Both the position numbers and the translations under genes were made by a program. A stretch of DNA of 31,673 nucleotides. It comes from an uncultured delta proteobacterium. Lineage in GTDB: Bacteria > Myxococcota_A > Polyangia > Polyangiales > Polyangiaceae. The notes below the pieces were generated by a model that was given only the letters and a program-made list of their open reading frames with translations, did no database searches and was not told where the DNA came from. The stretch lies in NCBI GenBank assembly GCA_903858055.1, contig CAIOHM010000162.1, positions 1-31,673 of the forward strand. Reading direction: 5' to 3'. This document shows, piece by piece, positions 1 through 7,684 of this stretch (the first letter of the stretch is position 1; every line of letters starts with the position of its first letter).

Positions 1-372
1 CCGACGCCGCCGCCGCCCTCGGAGATCGTCGCGCCCCCCGCGATCCCGCGCGCGCCCGCGCCGCCGATGCCCGCGGCCGCCCCTGTCCTCGTCGTCCACT
101 ACGCGGGCCAGACCGTGCCCGTCACGAAGGACCGTTTCATCATCGGCCGTGGCAAGCACGCGACCGATCTGCGCCTCGCGGACCCGAACGTCTCGCGTCA
201 GCACGCGATGGTCGAGCTCACGGCCGAAGGTGCCGCCATCGTCGACCTCGACTCCACCAACGGTGTGGAGTTCAACGGCGAGCGCGTGAAGCGTCGCACG
301 ATTCAGAACGGTGACCTCTACGTGCTCTGCGGGCACGAGCTCCGCTTCGAGTACCAGTGGGCGCAGGGCTGA
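1..372 (+). CDS. FHA-domain protein, C-terminal part (5' end outside window)
   Basis: The reading frame is open from the first base, so the gene begins upstream of the window and an internal ATG at 67 is not the true start. About 123 residues are visible. The first ~35 are a Pro/Ala-rich linker. The rest is a complete forkhead-associated domain: an FIIGRGK strand, DLRLADPNVSRQHA carrying the conserved Ser-Arg-x-His that contacts phosphothreonine, and DLDSTNGVEFNGERV. FHA domains bind phosphothreonine peptides and usually work with Ser/Thr kinases, which are abundant in myxobacteria. The missing N-terminal half could hold another signalling or transport domain, so the overall role is unknown. 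An Fe-S protein gene follows 13 bp downstream on the same strand, so the two may be cotranscribed. Confidence 0.9.
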   Translation, partial: PTPPPPSEIVAPPAIPRAPAPPMPAAAPVLVVHYAGQTVPVTKDRFIIGRGKHATDLRLADPNVSRQHAMVELTAEGAAIVDLDSTNGVEFNGERVKRRTIQNGDLYVLCGHELRFEYQWAQG

Positions 373-385
373 GCGGCGCAACCCC

Positions 386-1504
386 GTGAGCCGTCCCGAC
401 CACCGCGCCCCCGTCCGTCTCCCTTCGCTCGACGCGCGCGAGCGTGAGCTCGAGACGTGCACCTTCTGCCCGAAGCTGTGCCGCAGCGCGTGCCCGGTCT
501 CGAACGCCGAACCCCGCGAGACGCTGACGCCCTGGGGCAAGATGAGCCTCGTCAACGCCATGGCCCACGGCGACGTCGCGGTCGACGCGTCGCACGGCGA
601 GCCTGCGTGGGCGTGCACCGGCTGCGGGCGCTGCCAAAAGCGCTGCGACCACGAGGTTCCCGTCGGAGCCATCCTTCGCGAGGCGCGCGCGGAGCTCTCG
701 AAGGGCGGCGTGCGTCCGGCCGCGCTCGAAGACATCGAGGCGCGCGTCGAGGAGTCCGACTCCATCATGCGCCGCGCCGCCGACGAGCTCGCGAGCGAGG
801 CCGCGTACGACGCGAGCAGCCGTCATGCGATCCTTGTAGGGTGCAGCTACCACCGCGGTGCGTCCGAAGAAGCGCGTCTTGCGCTTCGGGTGGTGTACGC
901 GCTCACGGGTGAGCCCCACCGTGTCGTCTCGAGCTGCTGCGGCGCCCCGCTCGCGGACGCAGGCCTCCCCGAACGAGCCGAAGGACGCAAGCGCTCGCTT
1001 GGTACCTCCATGCAAGGCCTCGCGAGCCTCGTCATCGTCGACGCGGGGTGCGCGCAGCACCTCATCGTCGAGCCGGCTCCAGGCCTGCCGAAGCCCGTGA
1101 CCCTCGTGGAGCTCGCGGCGCGCCACCTCGATCGCTTCGCGCCCGCGCCAGGCCTCGGGGAAGAGCCCGTGCGCTGGCATGACCCGTGCCGTTTGGGTCG
1201 AGGCCTCGGCCAGTACGACGAGCCACGCCACGTCCTCGCGCGCATCCTCGCGCGCAGCCCCGACGAGTTCGCCGAGCGTCGTGAACAGTCCGGTTGCAGC
1301 GGCGCCGGCGGCCTCGTGCCGCTCACGTTCCCCGAGGCCGCGAAGGGCGCCGCGAAGCGCCGCGTGGCCGAGCACCAGGAGCTCGGTGGAGGCCGTGTCA
1401 TCACGGGGTGCGCCTCGAGCCTCAAGAGCTTCCGCGCCGCCGGAGCGGACGCCGACGACATCGTGCGCTGGATGGCGAAGTCCCTCGGGGTCGAGCGCGT
1501 CTAG
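386..1504 (+). CDS. Fe-S cluster-binding oxidoreductase subunit (HdrD/GlcF-like, CCG-domain)
   Basis: Protein of 372 aa with two N-terminal ferredoxin-type cysteine motifs, CTFCPKLCRSACPV near residue 25 and CTGCGRCQKRC near residue 77, consistent with two [4Fe-4S] clusters. Two cysteine-rich (CCG-like) modules follow: GCSYHR with SSCCGAPLADAG, then DPCRLGRG with SGCSGAGG and ITGCASS. This order is that of heterodisulfide reductase subunit D, glycolate oxidase subunit GlcF and related electron-transfer proteins. The second module has GCSG in place of a canonical CCG, so its cluster or disulfide chemistry may differ. No flavoprotein partner lies beside it, so the substrate cannot be named. The start is taken as GTG at 386, just after the FHA gene; an upstream in-frame start at 311 would overlap the FHA domain, and the first internal ATG (542) would remove the first cluster. 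Confidence 0.85.
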   Translation: MSRPDHRAPVRLPSLDARERELETCTFCPKLCRSACPVSNAEPRETLTPWGKMSLVNAMAHGDVAVDASHGEPAWACTGCGRCQKRCDHEVPVGAILREARAELSKGGVRPAALEDIEARVEESDSIMRRAADELASEAAYDASSRHAILVGCSYHRGASEEARLALRVVYALTGEPHRVVSSCCGAPLADAGLPERAEGRKRSLGTSMQGLASLVIVDAGCAQHLIVEPAPGLPKPVTLVELAARHLDRFAPAPGLGEEPVRWHDPCRLGRGLGQYDEPRHVLARILARSPDEFAERREQSGCSGAGGLVPLTFPEAAKGAAKRRVAEHQELGGGRVITGCASSLKSFRAAGADADDIVRWMAKSLGVERV

Positions 1505-1577
1505 GCGCGAAACCCCGGCGGATCGCAGGCGTTCGCCGCGCGCGCCGTTTCGTGAGGAGCCTGCTAAGGAGCGCCCC

Positions 1578-2339
1578 ATGCGCTTCGACGGACGTCTCGC
1601 CCACCAGCTCCGCAGCCCCGAGTTCACGTGCGGGTTCCACCGCCGCGCCGAGGGCTCCGTGCTCTACCGCGTAGGCGGCACCGCCGTGCTCTGCACCGCC
1701 TCCATCGATGCGAGCGTGCCGAAGTTCCTCGCGGGCCGCGGCGAAGGCTGGGTCACGGCCGAGTACCAAATGCACCCGCGCGCCAACGAGTCGCGACAAG
1801 ATCGCGACGGGCGTGGCAAAGCGCTCGGCGGTCGCACGCAAGAGATCCAGCGGCTCATCGGTCGATCGCTCCGCGCAGCGGTCGATCGCAAGCTCCTCGG
1901 CGAGCGGACCATCACCGTCGACTGCGATGTGCTCGAGGCCGACGGCGGCACGCGGACTGCGTCGATCACGGGCGGCTTCGTGGCGCTGGCCCTTGCGCTC
2001 GCCAAGGTCCACGCCAGCGACGCGACCTTCGCGCCGTGCCTCACCTCGTCGATCGCAGCGGTGAGCGCGGGCATCGTCGACGGGCAGGGCGCGCTCCTCG
2101 ATCTCGCGTATGTCGAAGACTCGAAGGCGCGCGTGGATCTGAACGTGGTCGCGACGGGCGAGGCGAACATCGTGGAAATTCAGGGCACTTCCGAGGGTGA
2201 GCCCGTGCCACGCGCGGACTTCGACGCCCTCACGACGCTCGCGCTCGCGGGCATCGACGAGCTCGGGCGCCTGCAACGCGCGGCCCTCGCCGCGAGCGGT
2301 GTCGACCTCGCGCGCCTCCTTCGCCGGGGCGACGCATGA
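1578..2339 (+). CDS. rph: Ribonuclease PH
   Basis: Protein of 253 aa, the usual length for RNase PH, a phosphorolytic 3'-5' exoribonuclease that trims the 3' ends of tRNA precursors as a ring-shaped hexamer. Family motifs are clear: an N-terminal RFDGR (usually RPDGR), GRTQEIQRLIGRSLRAAVD for phosphate and RNA binding, and DCDVLEADGGTRTASITGG. The usual EYGMLPRAT segment is EYQMHPRAN here, a mild divergence. The start is ATG 1578, with an AAGGA ribosome-binding site about 7 nt upstream; open frame further upstream overlaps the Fe-S gene and has no family similarity. The stop codon overlaps the ATG of rdgB, so the two are translationally coupled. The rph-rdgB pairing is common in bacteria. Confidence 0.96.
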   Translation: MRFDGRLAHQLRSPEFTCGFHRRAEGSVLYRVGGTAVLCTASIDASVPKFLAGRGEGWVTAEYQMHPRANESRQDRDGRGKALGGRTQEIQRLIGRSLRAAVDRKLLGERTITVDCDVLEADGGTRTASITGGFVALALALAKVHASDATFAPCLTSSIAAVSAGIVDGQGALLDLAYVEDSKARVDLNVVATGEANIVEIQGTSEGEPVPRADFDALTTLALAGIDELGRLQRAALAASGVDLARLLRRGDA

Positions 2340-2950
2340 GGGACCTCCTCATCGCCACCACGAACAAGGGCAAGCTCGCGGAGTTCACCGAGCTCTTTGG
2401 GCATGACCGCTTCCGCGTACGCGCGGCGGCGGAGGTACTCGTGCCGATGCCCGTCGTCATCGAAGACGGGACGACCTTCGCCGAAAACGCGCGGAAGAAG
2501 GCGCACAGCATCGCGCGCGAGTCGTTGTGCCTCACGCTCGCGGACGACTCGGGTCTCGAGGTCGACGCGCTCAGCGGTGCACCGGGTGTGTATTCTGCAC
2601 GCTTTGCCGGTGAGGGTGCGACCGACGCCCAAAATCGCGAGCACCTCGTCGCGCGTCTGCTCGCCCTCCAGACCGAGGCCGTGCGCTTTCCTGCCCGCTT
2701 TCGCTGCGCGCTCTGCCTCATCGACCCGCTCGCCGAGGGCGGCGCGACGATGCTCGAGGTCGACGGCGTCTGCGAGGGGTCCGTGATCCTCGAGGAGCGC
2801 GGCACCAGCGGCTTTGGCTACGACGTGCTCTTCATGCCCGAGGGATACAACAAGACCTTCGGCGAGCTGCCGTCTGACGTGAAGCACACGATGAGCCATC
2901 GCGGCCGCGCGATGACCGCACTCCTCGCGGGCCTCGGGTCCTCTCGATGA
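2336..2950 (+). CDS. rdgB: RdgB/HAM1 family non-canonical purine NTP pyrophosphatase
   Basis: Protein of 204 aa matching the Ham1/RdgB (ITPase) family, which hydrolyses dITP, ITP and XTP to monophosphates and so keeps deaminated purines out of DNA and RNA. Diagnostic motifs: N-terminal ATTNKGKLAEF (phosphate binding), central LADDSGLEVDALSGAPGVYSARF, GFGYDVLFMPEGY, and C-terminal MSHRGRAM. Its ATG overlaps the rph stop by 4 nt (ATGA), and its own stop overlaps the next small membrane-protein gene in the same way. It therefore sits in a tightly coupled operon running from rph to 3539. Size and motifs are complete. Confidence 0.96.
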   Translation: MRDLLIATTNKGKLAEFTELFGHDRFRVRAAAEVLVPMPVVIEDGTTFAENARKKAHSIARESLCLTLADDSGLEVDALSGAPGVYSARFAGEGATDAQNREHLVARLLALQTEAVRFPARFRCALCLIDPLAEGGATMLEVDGVCEGSVILEERGTSGFGYDVLFMPEGYNKTFGELPSDVKHTMSHRGRAMTALLAGLGSSR

Positions 2951-3186
2951 AGCTGCGCCTCGACAAGAACTCGGCGCGCTACACCACGGTGGGCCTCGAG
3001 CTCGTGATCTCGATCTTGGTCGGCGGCTACCTCGGCCAAAAGGGCGACGAGCGCTTCGGCACGGGGCCCTGGCTCCTGCTCTTCGGCTTCGTGTGCGGCC
3101 TCTACGCAGGGTTCCGTGCGATTTTCCGTGCAGGCGAGCACATGCGTCGCGAGTGGAAATCCGGCGAAGGCGGCGACGCGCCATGA
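2947..3186 (+). CDS. AtpZ/AtpI-like small membrane protein
   Basis: Protein of 79 aa with two predicted transmembrane segments, ELVISILVGGYLGQ and WLLLFGFVCGLYAGFRAIF, separated by a short KGDERFGTGP loop, and a charged C-terminus. This is the plan of the AtpZ-type F0F1 ATPase accessory subunits, which normally precede atpI and the atp operon and are linked to Mg2+/Ca2+ transport or c-ring assembly. The identification rests on hydropathy and context and is not certain at this length. It overlaps rdgB upstream (ATGA) and the AtpI-like gene downstream (ATGA). No ATP synthase structural genes follow, which is unusual for this pair. Confidence 0.75.
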   Translation: MKLRLDKNSARYTTVGLELVISILVGGYLGQKGDERFGTGPWLLLFGFVCGLYAGFRAIFRAGEHMRREWKSGEGGDAP

Positions 3187-3539
3187 AGAAGCCTGCGCTC
3201 TACATCGTATCGACGGCCCTCATCGGCGGCTCGGGGTCGCTCGTGGCCATGCTCTTCACCCCACGTCGCTTCGCGCTCGGGGTGGCGCTCGGCGTGCTCT
3301 TCGCGGTCGGGAACTTGGTCTTGCTCGGGCGCATCGTGCCGACCGTCTTGGCCCCGTCGCCGCTCGAAGAGCCAACGCCCGAGAAGCGGCGCTTCTGGGG
3401 CCTCGTCGCGGCCTTCAAGTTCCTCTTCATGCTCGCGCTCGTGGGCTACGCCATGCGCACGGATTCGGTCGACGCGCTCGGCATCGCCCTCGGGACCTTC
3501 GCGCTCCCGGCGGGCCTCGCCATCGCCTCGCTCCTCTGA
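3183..3539 (+). CDS. AtpI-like (ATP synthase subunit I) membrane protein
   Basis: Protein of 118 aa starting at ATG 3183, which overlaps the stop of the preceding gene. Four hydrophobic segments are visible: YIVSTALIGGSGSLVAMLF, FALGVALGVLFAVGNLVLLG, FKFLFMLALVGYAM, and GIALGTFALPAGLAIASLL. This four-helix layout, including a glycine-rich second helix with NLVLLGR, fits the ATP synthase subunit I family, which assists c-ring assembly. It follows an AtpZ-like gene, the usual order. However, the strand changes immediately downstream and no atpB/E/F genes are present, so the pair appears detached from the atp cluster. An alternative is a generic small membrane protein of unknown function. Confidence 0.7.
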   Translation: MKKPALYIVSTALIGGSGSLVAMLFTPRRFALGVALGVLFAVGNLVLLGRIVPTVLAPSPLEEPTPEKRRFWGLVAAFKFLFMLALVGYAMRTDSVDALGIALGTFALPAGLAIASLL

Positions 3540-3554
3540 GCGCGTCCGGTCGGC

Positions 3555-4706
3555 TCAGACGTCGAGGAGCTCGTCGAGGGCGCCCGCGGCGGCCACGGGG
3601 ATCGTCGTCGAAGGGGCGATCGGCTCGTCGGCGTCGGGGCTCACGAGCTTGCGCACGAGGTCGGCGCGGTTCGAGACGTCGAGCTTCGTGTAGAGGCGTC
3701 GGAAGTACGTTCGCACCGTATTTTCGCTGAGCCCCACGATCGCGGCGATGTTCACGCCGCTGTACCCGGCCACGAGGAGCCGGGCCATCTCGCGTTCGCG
3801 CTTCGAGAGGCCCTCGAGGGCCGTCACTTGATCCGCCGAGCCGAGCGGCTCGATGCGCAGGCTGCACGCGCGCGCGAGTCCCATGAACTCGCTTCGCTCG
3901 AACTTCGCGACGGCGACGGGGTGCCCAAGGCGCAAGCGCGGCGGCGTGAGGAGCTTCTCACCCTTCGCGCGCGCCGCGAGGAGCGCCTCGGCGGCATTCA
4001 CGATCGCGTCCTCGTCGGGGACCACGTCGCGGGCCCACTCGACGCCGCGCGCACGGTTCGTTCCCCACACCACGCGTCGCGCGTCGCGGTCGATGACGAG
4101 CAAGGTTCCCTGTGCCCCCGCGAGCGTGCGCAGCGCCGACGCCTCGCGCTGGTAGTCGATGAGGGCGAGGTGGGCGCGGAGCCCGGTGACGAGCGTGACC
4201 GCGAAGCCCTCGAGCGCCTCGAGCACCACCTCGGAGAGCTTGCGATCGCTTTCGCGCGCGGTGATCACGGCGATGCCGAAGAGGGAGCCGCCCTCGTGGA
4301 GCAGCATCGCGAAGCCTTGGCGGTACTCGGCGTCGTGGCGGCAAATGCGCCCGAGATCCGTCGTGTTCCAGGTGTTTGGGTCGTAGAGCTCGTCGAGGGC
4401 GTGCGTGCGTCGCGCGAGGTGCACGAGCTCGTCGGCGACGACGTTCGCGAGCTTGGCGAGGTTCGTCGAAGGCGCCACGGAGAGCTGCACGTGGTTGCCC
4501 TCGCAGCGAATCCAGTCGACGGGACCGTCGAGGCGGTCGGGCCCGAGGAGCACCGTGCGGTTCGTGTCCGGGGCCACGAGCGCGAGCGCGTCTGCCGCGT
4601 AGCGGAGGTACTCGCCGCGCGAGGCCGGCTGCACGACGAGGAGGCGCGCGCGTTCGAGCGCGAGCGGCGACGGAATAGACCCCTGCACCAACATGCGGCC
4701 CATCAT
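3555..4706 (-). CDS. LuxR-family transcriptional regulator
   Basis: Protein of about 383 aa. Residues ~298-357 form a LuxR/GerE-type helix-turn-helix: GLSKREREMARLLVAGYSG, then IAAIVGLSENTVRTYFRRLY and TKLDVSNRADLVRKL. The first ~290 residues match no domain I can name. They look like a GAF/PAS-type sensory region (for example GTLLVIDRDARRVVWGTNRAR, a PAS-like segment), but this is a weak call. There is no receiver domain, so it is not a classical response regulator. A ~25-residue Pro/Ala tail follows the HTH. The start is among three close ATGs (4706, 4703, 4694); I chose the first, 20 nt after the yciO-like stop. It is convergent with the AtpI-like gene, and probably cotranscribed with the yciO-like gene. 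Confidence 0.85.
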   Translation of the reverse strand: MMGRMLVQGSIPSPLALERARLLVVQPASRGEYLRYAADALALVAPDTNRTVLLGPDRLDGPVDWIRCEGNHVQLSVAPSTNLAKLANVVADELVHLARRTHALDELYDPNTWNTTDLGRICRHDAEYRQGFAMLLHEGGSLFGIAVITARESDRKLSEVVLEALEGFAVTLVTGLRAHLALIDYQREASALRTLAGAQGTLLVIDRDARRVVWGTNRARGVEWARDVVPDEDAIVNAAEALLAARAKGEKLLTPPRLRLGHPVAVAKFERSEFMGLARACSLRIEPLGSADQVTALEGLSKREREMARLLVAGYSGVNIAAIVGLSENTVRTYFRRLYTKLDVSNRADLVRKLVSPDADEPIAPSTTIPVAAAGALDELLDV

Positions 4707-4726
4707 CGGGCCGGGGCCTGCCTGCG

Positions 4727-5338
4727 TCAATCGTCGGAGAATTCCGAAACGTCGCCGACACCGGCGCGGATCACCGTCGCGGGCTCGGTGGTGAGATCGA
4801 CGACGCTCGTCTGCACCTTCTGCACGTCGCCTCCGTCGAGCACGAGCGCGAGGCCCGCGTAGCGCTGATCCACCTCCGCGCTGTCGACCATGGGGTCGCC
4901 GTCCTCGTCGATCGCCGTGGCCGTGATGAGCGGCCGCCCGAGCTCGCGCGCGATCGCGATCGGCACCGCGTGGCCTGGCACGCGAATGCCCACCGTTTGC
5001 CGCTTCGACTGCGCGATCTTGGGGATTTCGCGCGTGGCCTGCAGCACGAAGACGTAGGGCCCGGGCAAAAAGCGGCGCAGCACGCGGTAGTGCTGGTTCT
5101 CGACGACCGCGTACTTCGCGATGTCGCCGAGGTCCGGGCAGAGGAACGTGAAGAGGTGCTTCTTGTCGAGGCCGCGCAGCGCGCAGAGCTTCTCGAAGCC
5201 CTTGCGGCTCGCGAGATCGCACCCGAGCGCATACGCGGTATCGGTCGGGTATGCGATGACGCCGTCGCGCTCGAGGGCGTCCACCGCGCGGCGAATCACG
5301 CGTGGCTCCGGGTGCTCGGCGTTCACGGCGGCTTGCAT
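4727..5338 (-). CDS. Sua5/YciO/YrdC family protein (YciO type)
   Basis: Protein of 203 aa of the YrdC-like fold that includes the enzymes making threonylcarbamoyl-AMP for tRNA t6A modification. The YPTDTAYALGCDL signature is present, followed by KLCALRGLDKKHLFTFLCPDL, GPYVFVLQATREIPK, RQTVGIRVPGHAV and a terminal VIRAGVGDVSEF. The match is closest to E. coli YciO rather than TsaC/Sua5: the SxN nucleotide motif typical of TsaC is replaced by TATAID. The biochemical role of YciO proteins is less certain than that of TsaC. The start ATG 5338 is preceded by a TATGCG box 8 nt upstream and no good Shine-Dalgarno sequence. It is divergent from prepilin peptidase and probably leads an operon with the LuxR gene. 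Confidence 0.9.
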   Translation of the reverse strand: MQAAVNAEHPEPRVIRRAVDALERDGVIAYPTDTAYALGCDLASRKGFEKLCALRGLDKKHLFTFLCPDLGDIAKYAVVENQHYRVLRRFLPGPYVFVLQATREIPKIAQSKRQTVGIRVPGHAVPIAIARELGRPLITATAIDEDGDPMVDSAEVDQRYAGLALVLDGGDVQKVQTSVVDLTTEPATVIRAGVGDVSEFSDD

Positions 5339-5344
5339 GGGAGC

Positions 5345-5357
5345 GGCGCATAGCGCC
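5345..5357. promoter_or_regulatory. Palindrome and -10-like box between divergent yciO-like and prepilin peptidase genes
   Basis: GGCGC-ATA-GCGCC is a perfect 5-bp inverted repeat with a 3-bp centre in the 51-bp gap between the two divergent start codons. On the minus strand it contains TATGCG (5352-5347), 8 nt before the yciO-like ATG and positioned as a -10 element for a leaderless transcript. It could also be a regulator's binding site, but there is no direct evidence for that. Confidence 0.35.
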
Positions 5358-5370
5358 TTTTCGTGGTCGC

Positions 5371-5379
5371 GGGTATGCT
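5371..5379 (+). promoter_or_regulatory. Putative -10 element of prepilin peptidase gene
   Basis: GGGTATGCT contains the hexamer TATGCT (5374-5379), which fits TAnnnT. It lies 10 nt upstream of ATG 5390, and no Shine-Dalgarno sequence lies between. The same spacing recurs before several other genes in this window. Confidence 0.4.
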
Positions 5380-5389
5380 GCGGCGCCTC

Positions 5390-6319
5390 ATGCTCCTCGA
5401 CGACGTGCCCGTGGCCTTCGTGAAGGTCTTCGCCGTGCTCTTCGGGCTCGCGTGGGGGAGCTTCGCGACGGTCGCCATTGGCCGCATTCCGCAGGGGCTG
5501 AGCGTGGTCACGCCGGGCTCGCGCTGCGACGGCTGCGGGTCTCCGATCGATCCCGCGAAGAACGTGCCCGTGCTCGCGTGGCTCTTCTTGCGCGGCCGTG
5601 CGAGCTGCTGCGGCGCCCGCATTCCCGTGCGCGTGCCGATCGTCGAAGCCCTCGGCGGGGCCCTCGCCTACCTCGCGTGTGATCGCGCGCTCGTGGGCGG
5701 CGTGACCGTCGGCGCGCTCGCCCTCGCGCTCGTCGTGTTCGCGGCGTCGCTGACGGCGGTGGTCCTCACCTTCATCGACCTCGACTACCTTTACCTGCCG
5801 GACGGCGGCGTCGTGCTCCTCGCGGCGCTCGGCGCGGCCCACACGCTCCTGCGCCACGGTGCGTGGTCCGAGGGCGCCATCGGGGCCGTCGTCGGTTTCG
5901 CGGTCGTCTACGTGCCCTTCATATGGCTCTACGAGCGCCTGCGCGGCTTCCCGGGCATGGGCCTCGGCGACGCCAAGCTCCTCGCCGCGGTGGGCCTCTG
6001 GTTCGGTGGCCTCGGTGCGGTGGCGGTGCTCGTGCTCGCGGCGATCCAAGGCACGCTCGTGGCGCTCGCGACGCTCCTCGTGCGCGGCCGCATCGAGGAG
6101 CCCGAGGCGGTCGTGCGCGAACGCGAAGAGCTCCACGCGCTCGCCGCGCAGGGCGACGCGGAGGCTGCAAAAATCCTCGCGGAAGATCCGCTCGCCGAAG
6201 CGCCTCCCGAGGGGCTCGCGGGCGCGCGCCTCGCGTTCGGACCGTTCCTCTGCGTCGCGTTCCTCGAGTGGCTCTTCCTCGAAGACGCCCTCGTCGCGCA
6301 GCTGCTGCCGGGCCTCTGA
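5390..6319 (+). CDS. pilD: Prepilin peptidase / N-methyltransferase (PilD family)
   Basis: Protein of about 309 aa, an inner-membrane aspartic protease that cleaves leader peptides from type IV prepilins or pseudopilins and methylates the new N-terminus. Visible features: an N-terminal helix with GLAWGSFATVAIGRIPQG, a zinc-binding loop with CDGCG and a downstream Cys pair (SCCGARIP), the first catalytic aspartate region DLDYLYLPDG, and the second in GMGLGDAKLLAAVGLW. About 45 charged residues (EEPEAVVREREELHAL and on) are inserted before the last GPFL helix; I take this as a cytoplasmic loop expansion. The start is set at ATG 5390 because a -10-like TATGCT precedes it; ATG 5375 is the alternative. 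It most likely serves the pilus encoded by the pilMNOPQ cluster at 12808-17252. Confidence 0.93.
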   Translation: MLLDDVPVAFVKVFAVLFGLAWGSFATVAIGRIPQGLSVVTPGSRCDGCGSPIDPAKNVPVLAWLFLRGRASCCGARIPVRVPIVEALGGALAYLACDRALVGGVTVGALALALVVFAASLTAVVLTFIDLDYLYLPDGGVVLLAALGAAHTLLRHGAWSEGAIGAVVGFAVVYVPFIWLYERLRGFPGMGLGDAKLLAAVGLWFGGLGAVAVLVLAAIQGTLVALATLLVRGRIEEPEAVVREREELHALAAQGDAEAAKILAEDPLAEAPPEGLAGARLAFGPFLCVAFLEWLFLEDALVAQLLPGL

Positions 6320-6340
6320 GCTCCTCGCCGTGCGCGCAGG

Positions 6341-7684
6341 TCAGCGGGCGCGCGTGGCTCGCTTCGCCCAGCTGGTGAGGTCGGCGCAGCGGGCTTGGGT
6401 CGCGCTCGCCTTCGCACCGAGGCGCGCGGGACCTGCGAGGACCACGAGACCCTCGCGGTCGGAACGCAAGGCGAGGGGCCCGAGCTCGGGACGATCGAAG
6501 CAGGTGAACGAGGCGATGCGGCCGGGCCGACCGAAGCGCTCCTTGAGCGCGCGCGCGAGGAGCTTCTCCGTGCGCGCCGCGTGGGACTTGGCGTCGGAAT
6601 CCCAGAGAATACGCAGCCGGACCGCGCGCTCTTCTTCGCGACCAAAGAGTTCGGCGCGGCCCTGGCCCCAGCCGCTCGCGAGCGCACGAGCCTCGCCGAG
6701 GTCGACGAAGGCCGAGAGCCAGTCACGCAGATCGAGCTCACCGACGACGCCGGCCGTGAGGATCTCGAAGCCCTTCGGCCCGACGCTCGCGCGGCTCATC
6801 GCGATCGGCGCTTCGCGCGCCGCGTACTTCGCAGGGTGAAGGAGTTGCTCGGTGGTGCTTGGCGGGTCGCGCCACGCGTCGTCGACGGCGCCCCAACCGC
6901 CGGCCGCGTACCGTTCGCGCACGAAGCGAAGACCCTCGATGTACGGGTCCACGAGCGCGTCGGCGACGGCGCGCGGCACGCGATCGCCCACCATTTGCCG
7001 ATTGCCGTCGCGCATGAGGGTGGCGAACCCCTCGAAGAACGCGTCGGGGATCGCCTCGCCGCGGCTCTTCTCGAGGAGCATCGCGAGCGTCGCGTCCCCT
7101 TCGCCGAGCGCGTGCACCGCCGCCACTGCGTCGCTCCCGTCTTCGCGCCAGCGCACGCGTGCGCCGAGGTCGAAGTGCTCGTCTTGGATCGCGTGCACGA
7201 TCTCGTGAACCAGCACCGTGTGCTCGTCGTCGGTCGTGGAGCCCGCGCGGTCGTCGTCGACGACGTAGAGCGCCTTCTCGCGCGGCACGTAGAGGCCCGC
7301 CACCTGGGAGCCGAGCATGCCGAGCACGAGCTCTCGGTAGTCCTCGCGCGGGTCCACGACGCCGAGGAGCTTCTGCTGCGCTTCTTCGTGGGCGAGCGCG
7401 TCGGGCGGCAGCTCGTGGACCACTTGGTCGCGCACGACGCGGTCCATCTCGGTGCGGCTCACGCGTCGCGAGGCGAACGCGCCGCGCGAGGAGAGGTTCC
7501 TCGCGACCATGGCCGATGCGAGCGCCCGCTCCACCGCGCGATCGGCGGCAGGTCGTGCGACCTCGCGCGCCACCGGAGCGCGGGCCTCGGGTGCGGGAGG
7601 AGCCGCCGCGCTCGGCAGTGGAGCCTGGACGCACGCGGCCACGAAGGGCAGTGCCGCGGCGAGGAGCGCCGCGACGCGCTTCAC
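6341..7684 (-). CDS. Putative HExxH zinc metallopeptidase-like lipoprotein
   Basis: Protein of 447 aa starting with GTG at 7684. The N-terminus MKRVAALLAAALPFVAAC is a lipoprotein signal peptide with lipobox VAAC, so the product should be anchored to a membrane on the periplasmic side. Near residue 165, HEIVHAIQDEHFDLG carries an HExxH zinc-binding motif typical of gluzincin or metzincin-like proteases, and downstream glutamates in AVHALGEGDATLAML could supply the third ligand. The rest is alpha-helical without a family I can name. The start codon overlaps the stop of rpe (GTGA), giving translational coupling to a cytoplasmic sugar-phosphate enzyme, an odd partnership. Protease activity and substrate are inferred only from the motif. 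Confidence 0.8.
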   Translation of the reverse strand: MKRVAALLAAALPFVAACVQAPLPSAAAPPAPEARAPVAREVARPAADRAVERALASAMVARNLSSRGAFASRRVSRTEMDRVVRDQVVHELPPDALAHEEAQQKLLGVVDPREDYRELVLGMLGSQVAGLYVPREKALYVVDDDRAGSTTDDEHTVLVHEIVHAIQDEHFDLGARVRWREDGSDAVAAVHALGEGDATLAMLLEKSRGEAIPDAFFEGFATLMRDGNRQMVGDRVPRAVADALVDPYIEGLRFVRERYAAGGWGAVDDAWRDPPSTTEQLLHPAKYAAREAPIAMSRASVGPKGFEILTAGVVGELDLRDWLSAFVDLGEARALASGWGQGRAELFGREEERAVRLRILWDSDAKSHAARTEKLLARALKERFGRPGRIASFTCFDRPELGPLALRSDREGLVVLAGPARLGAKASATQARCADLTSWAKRATRAR

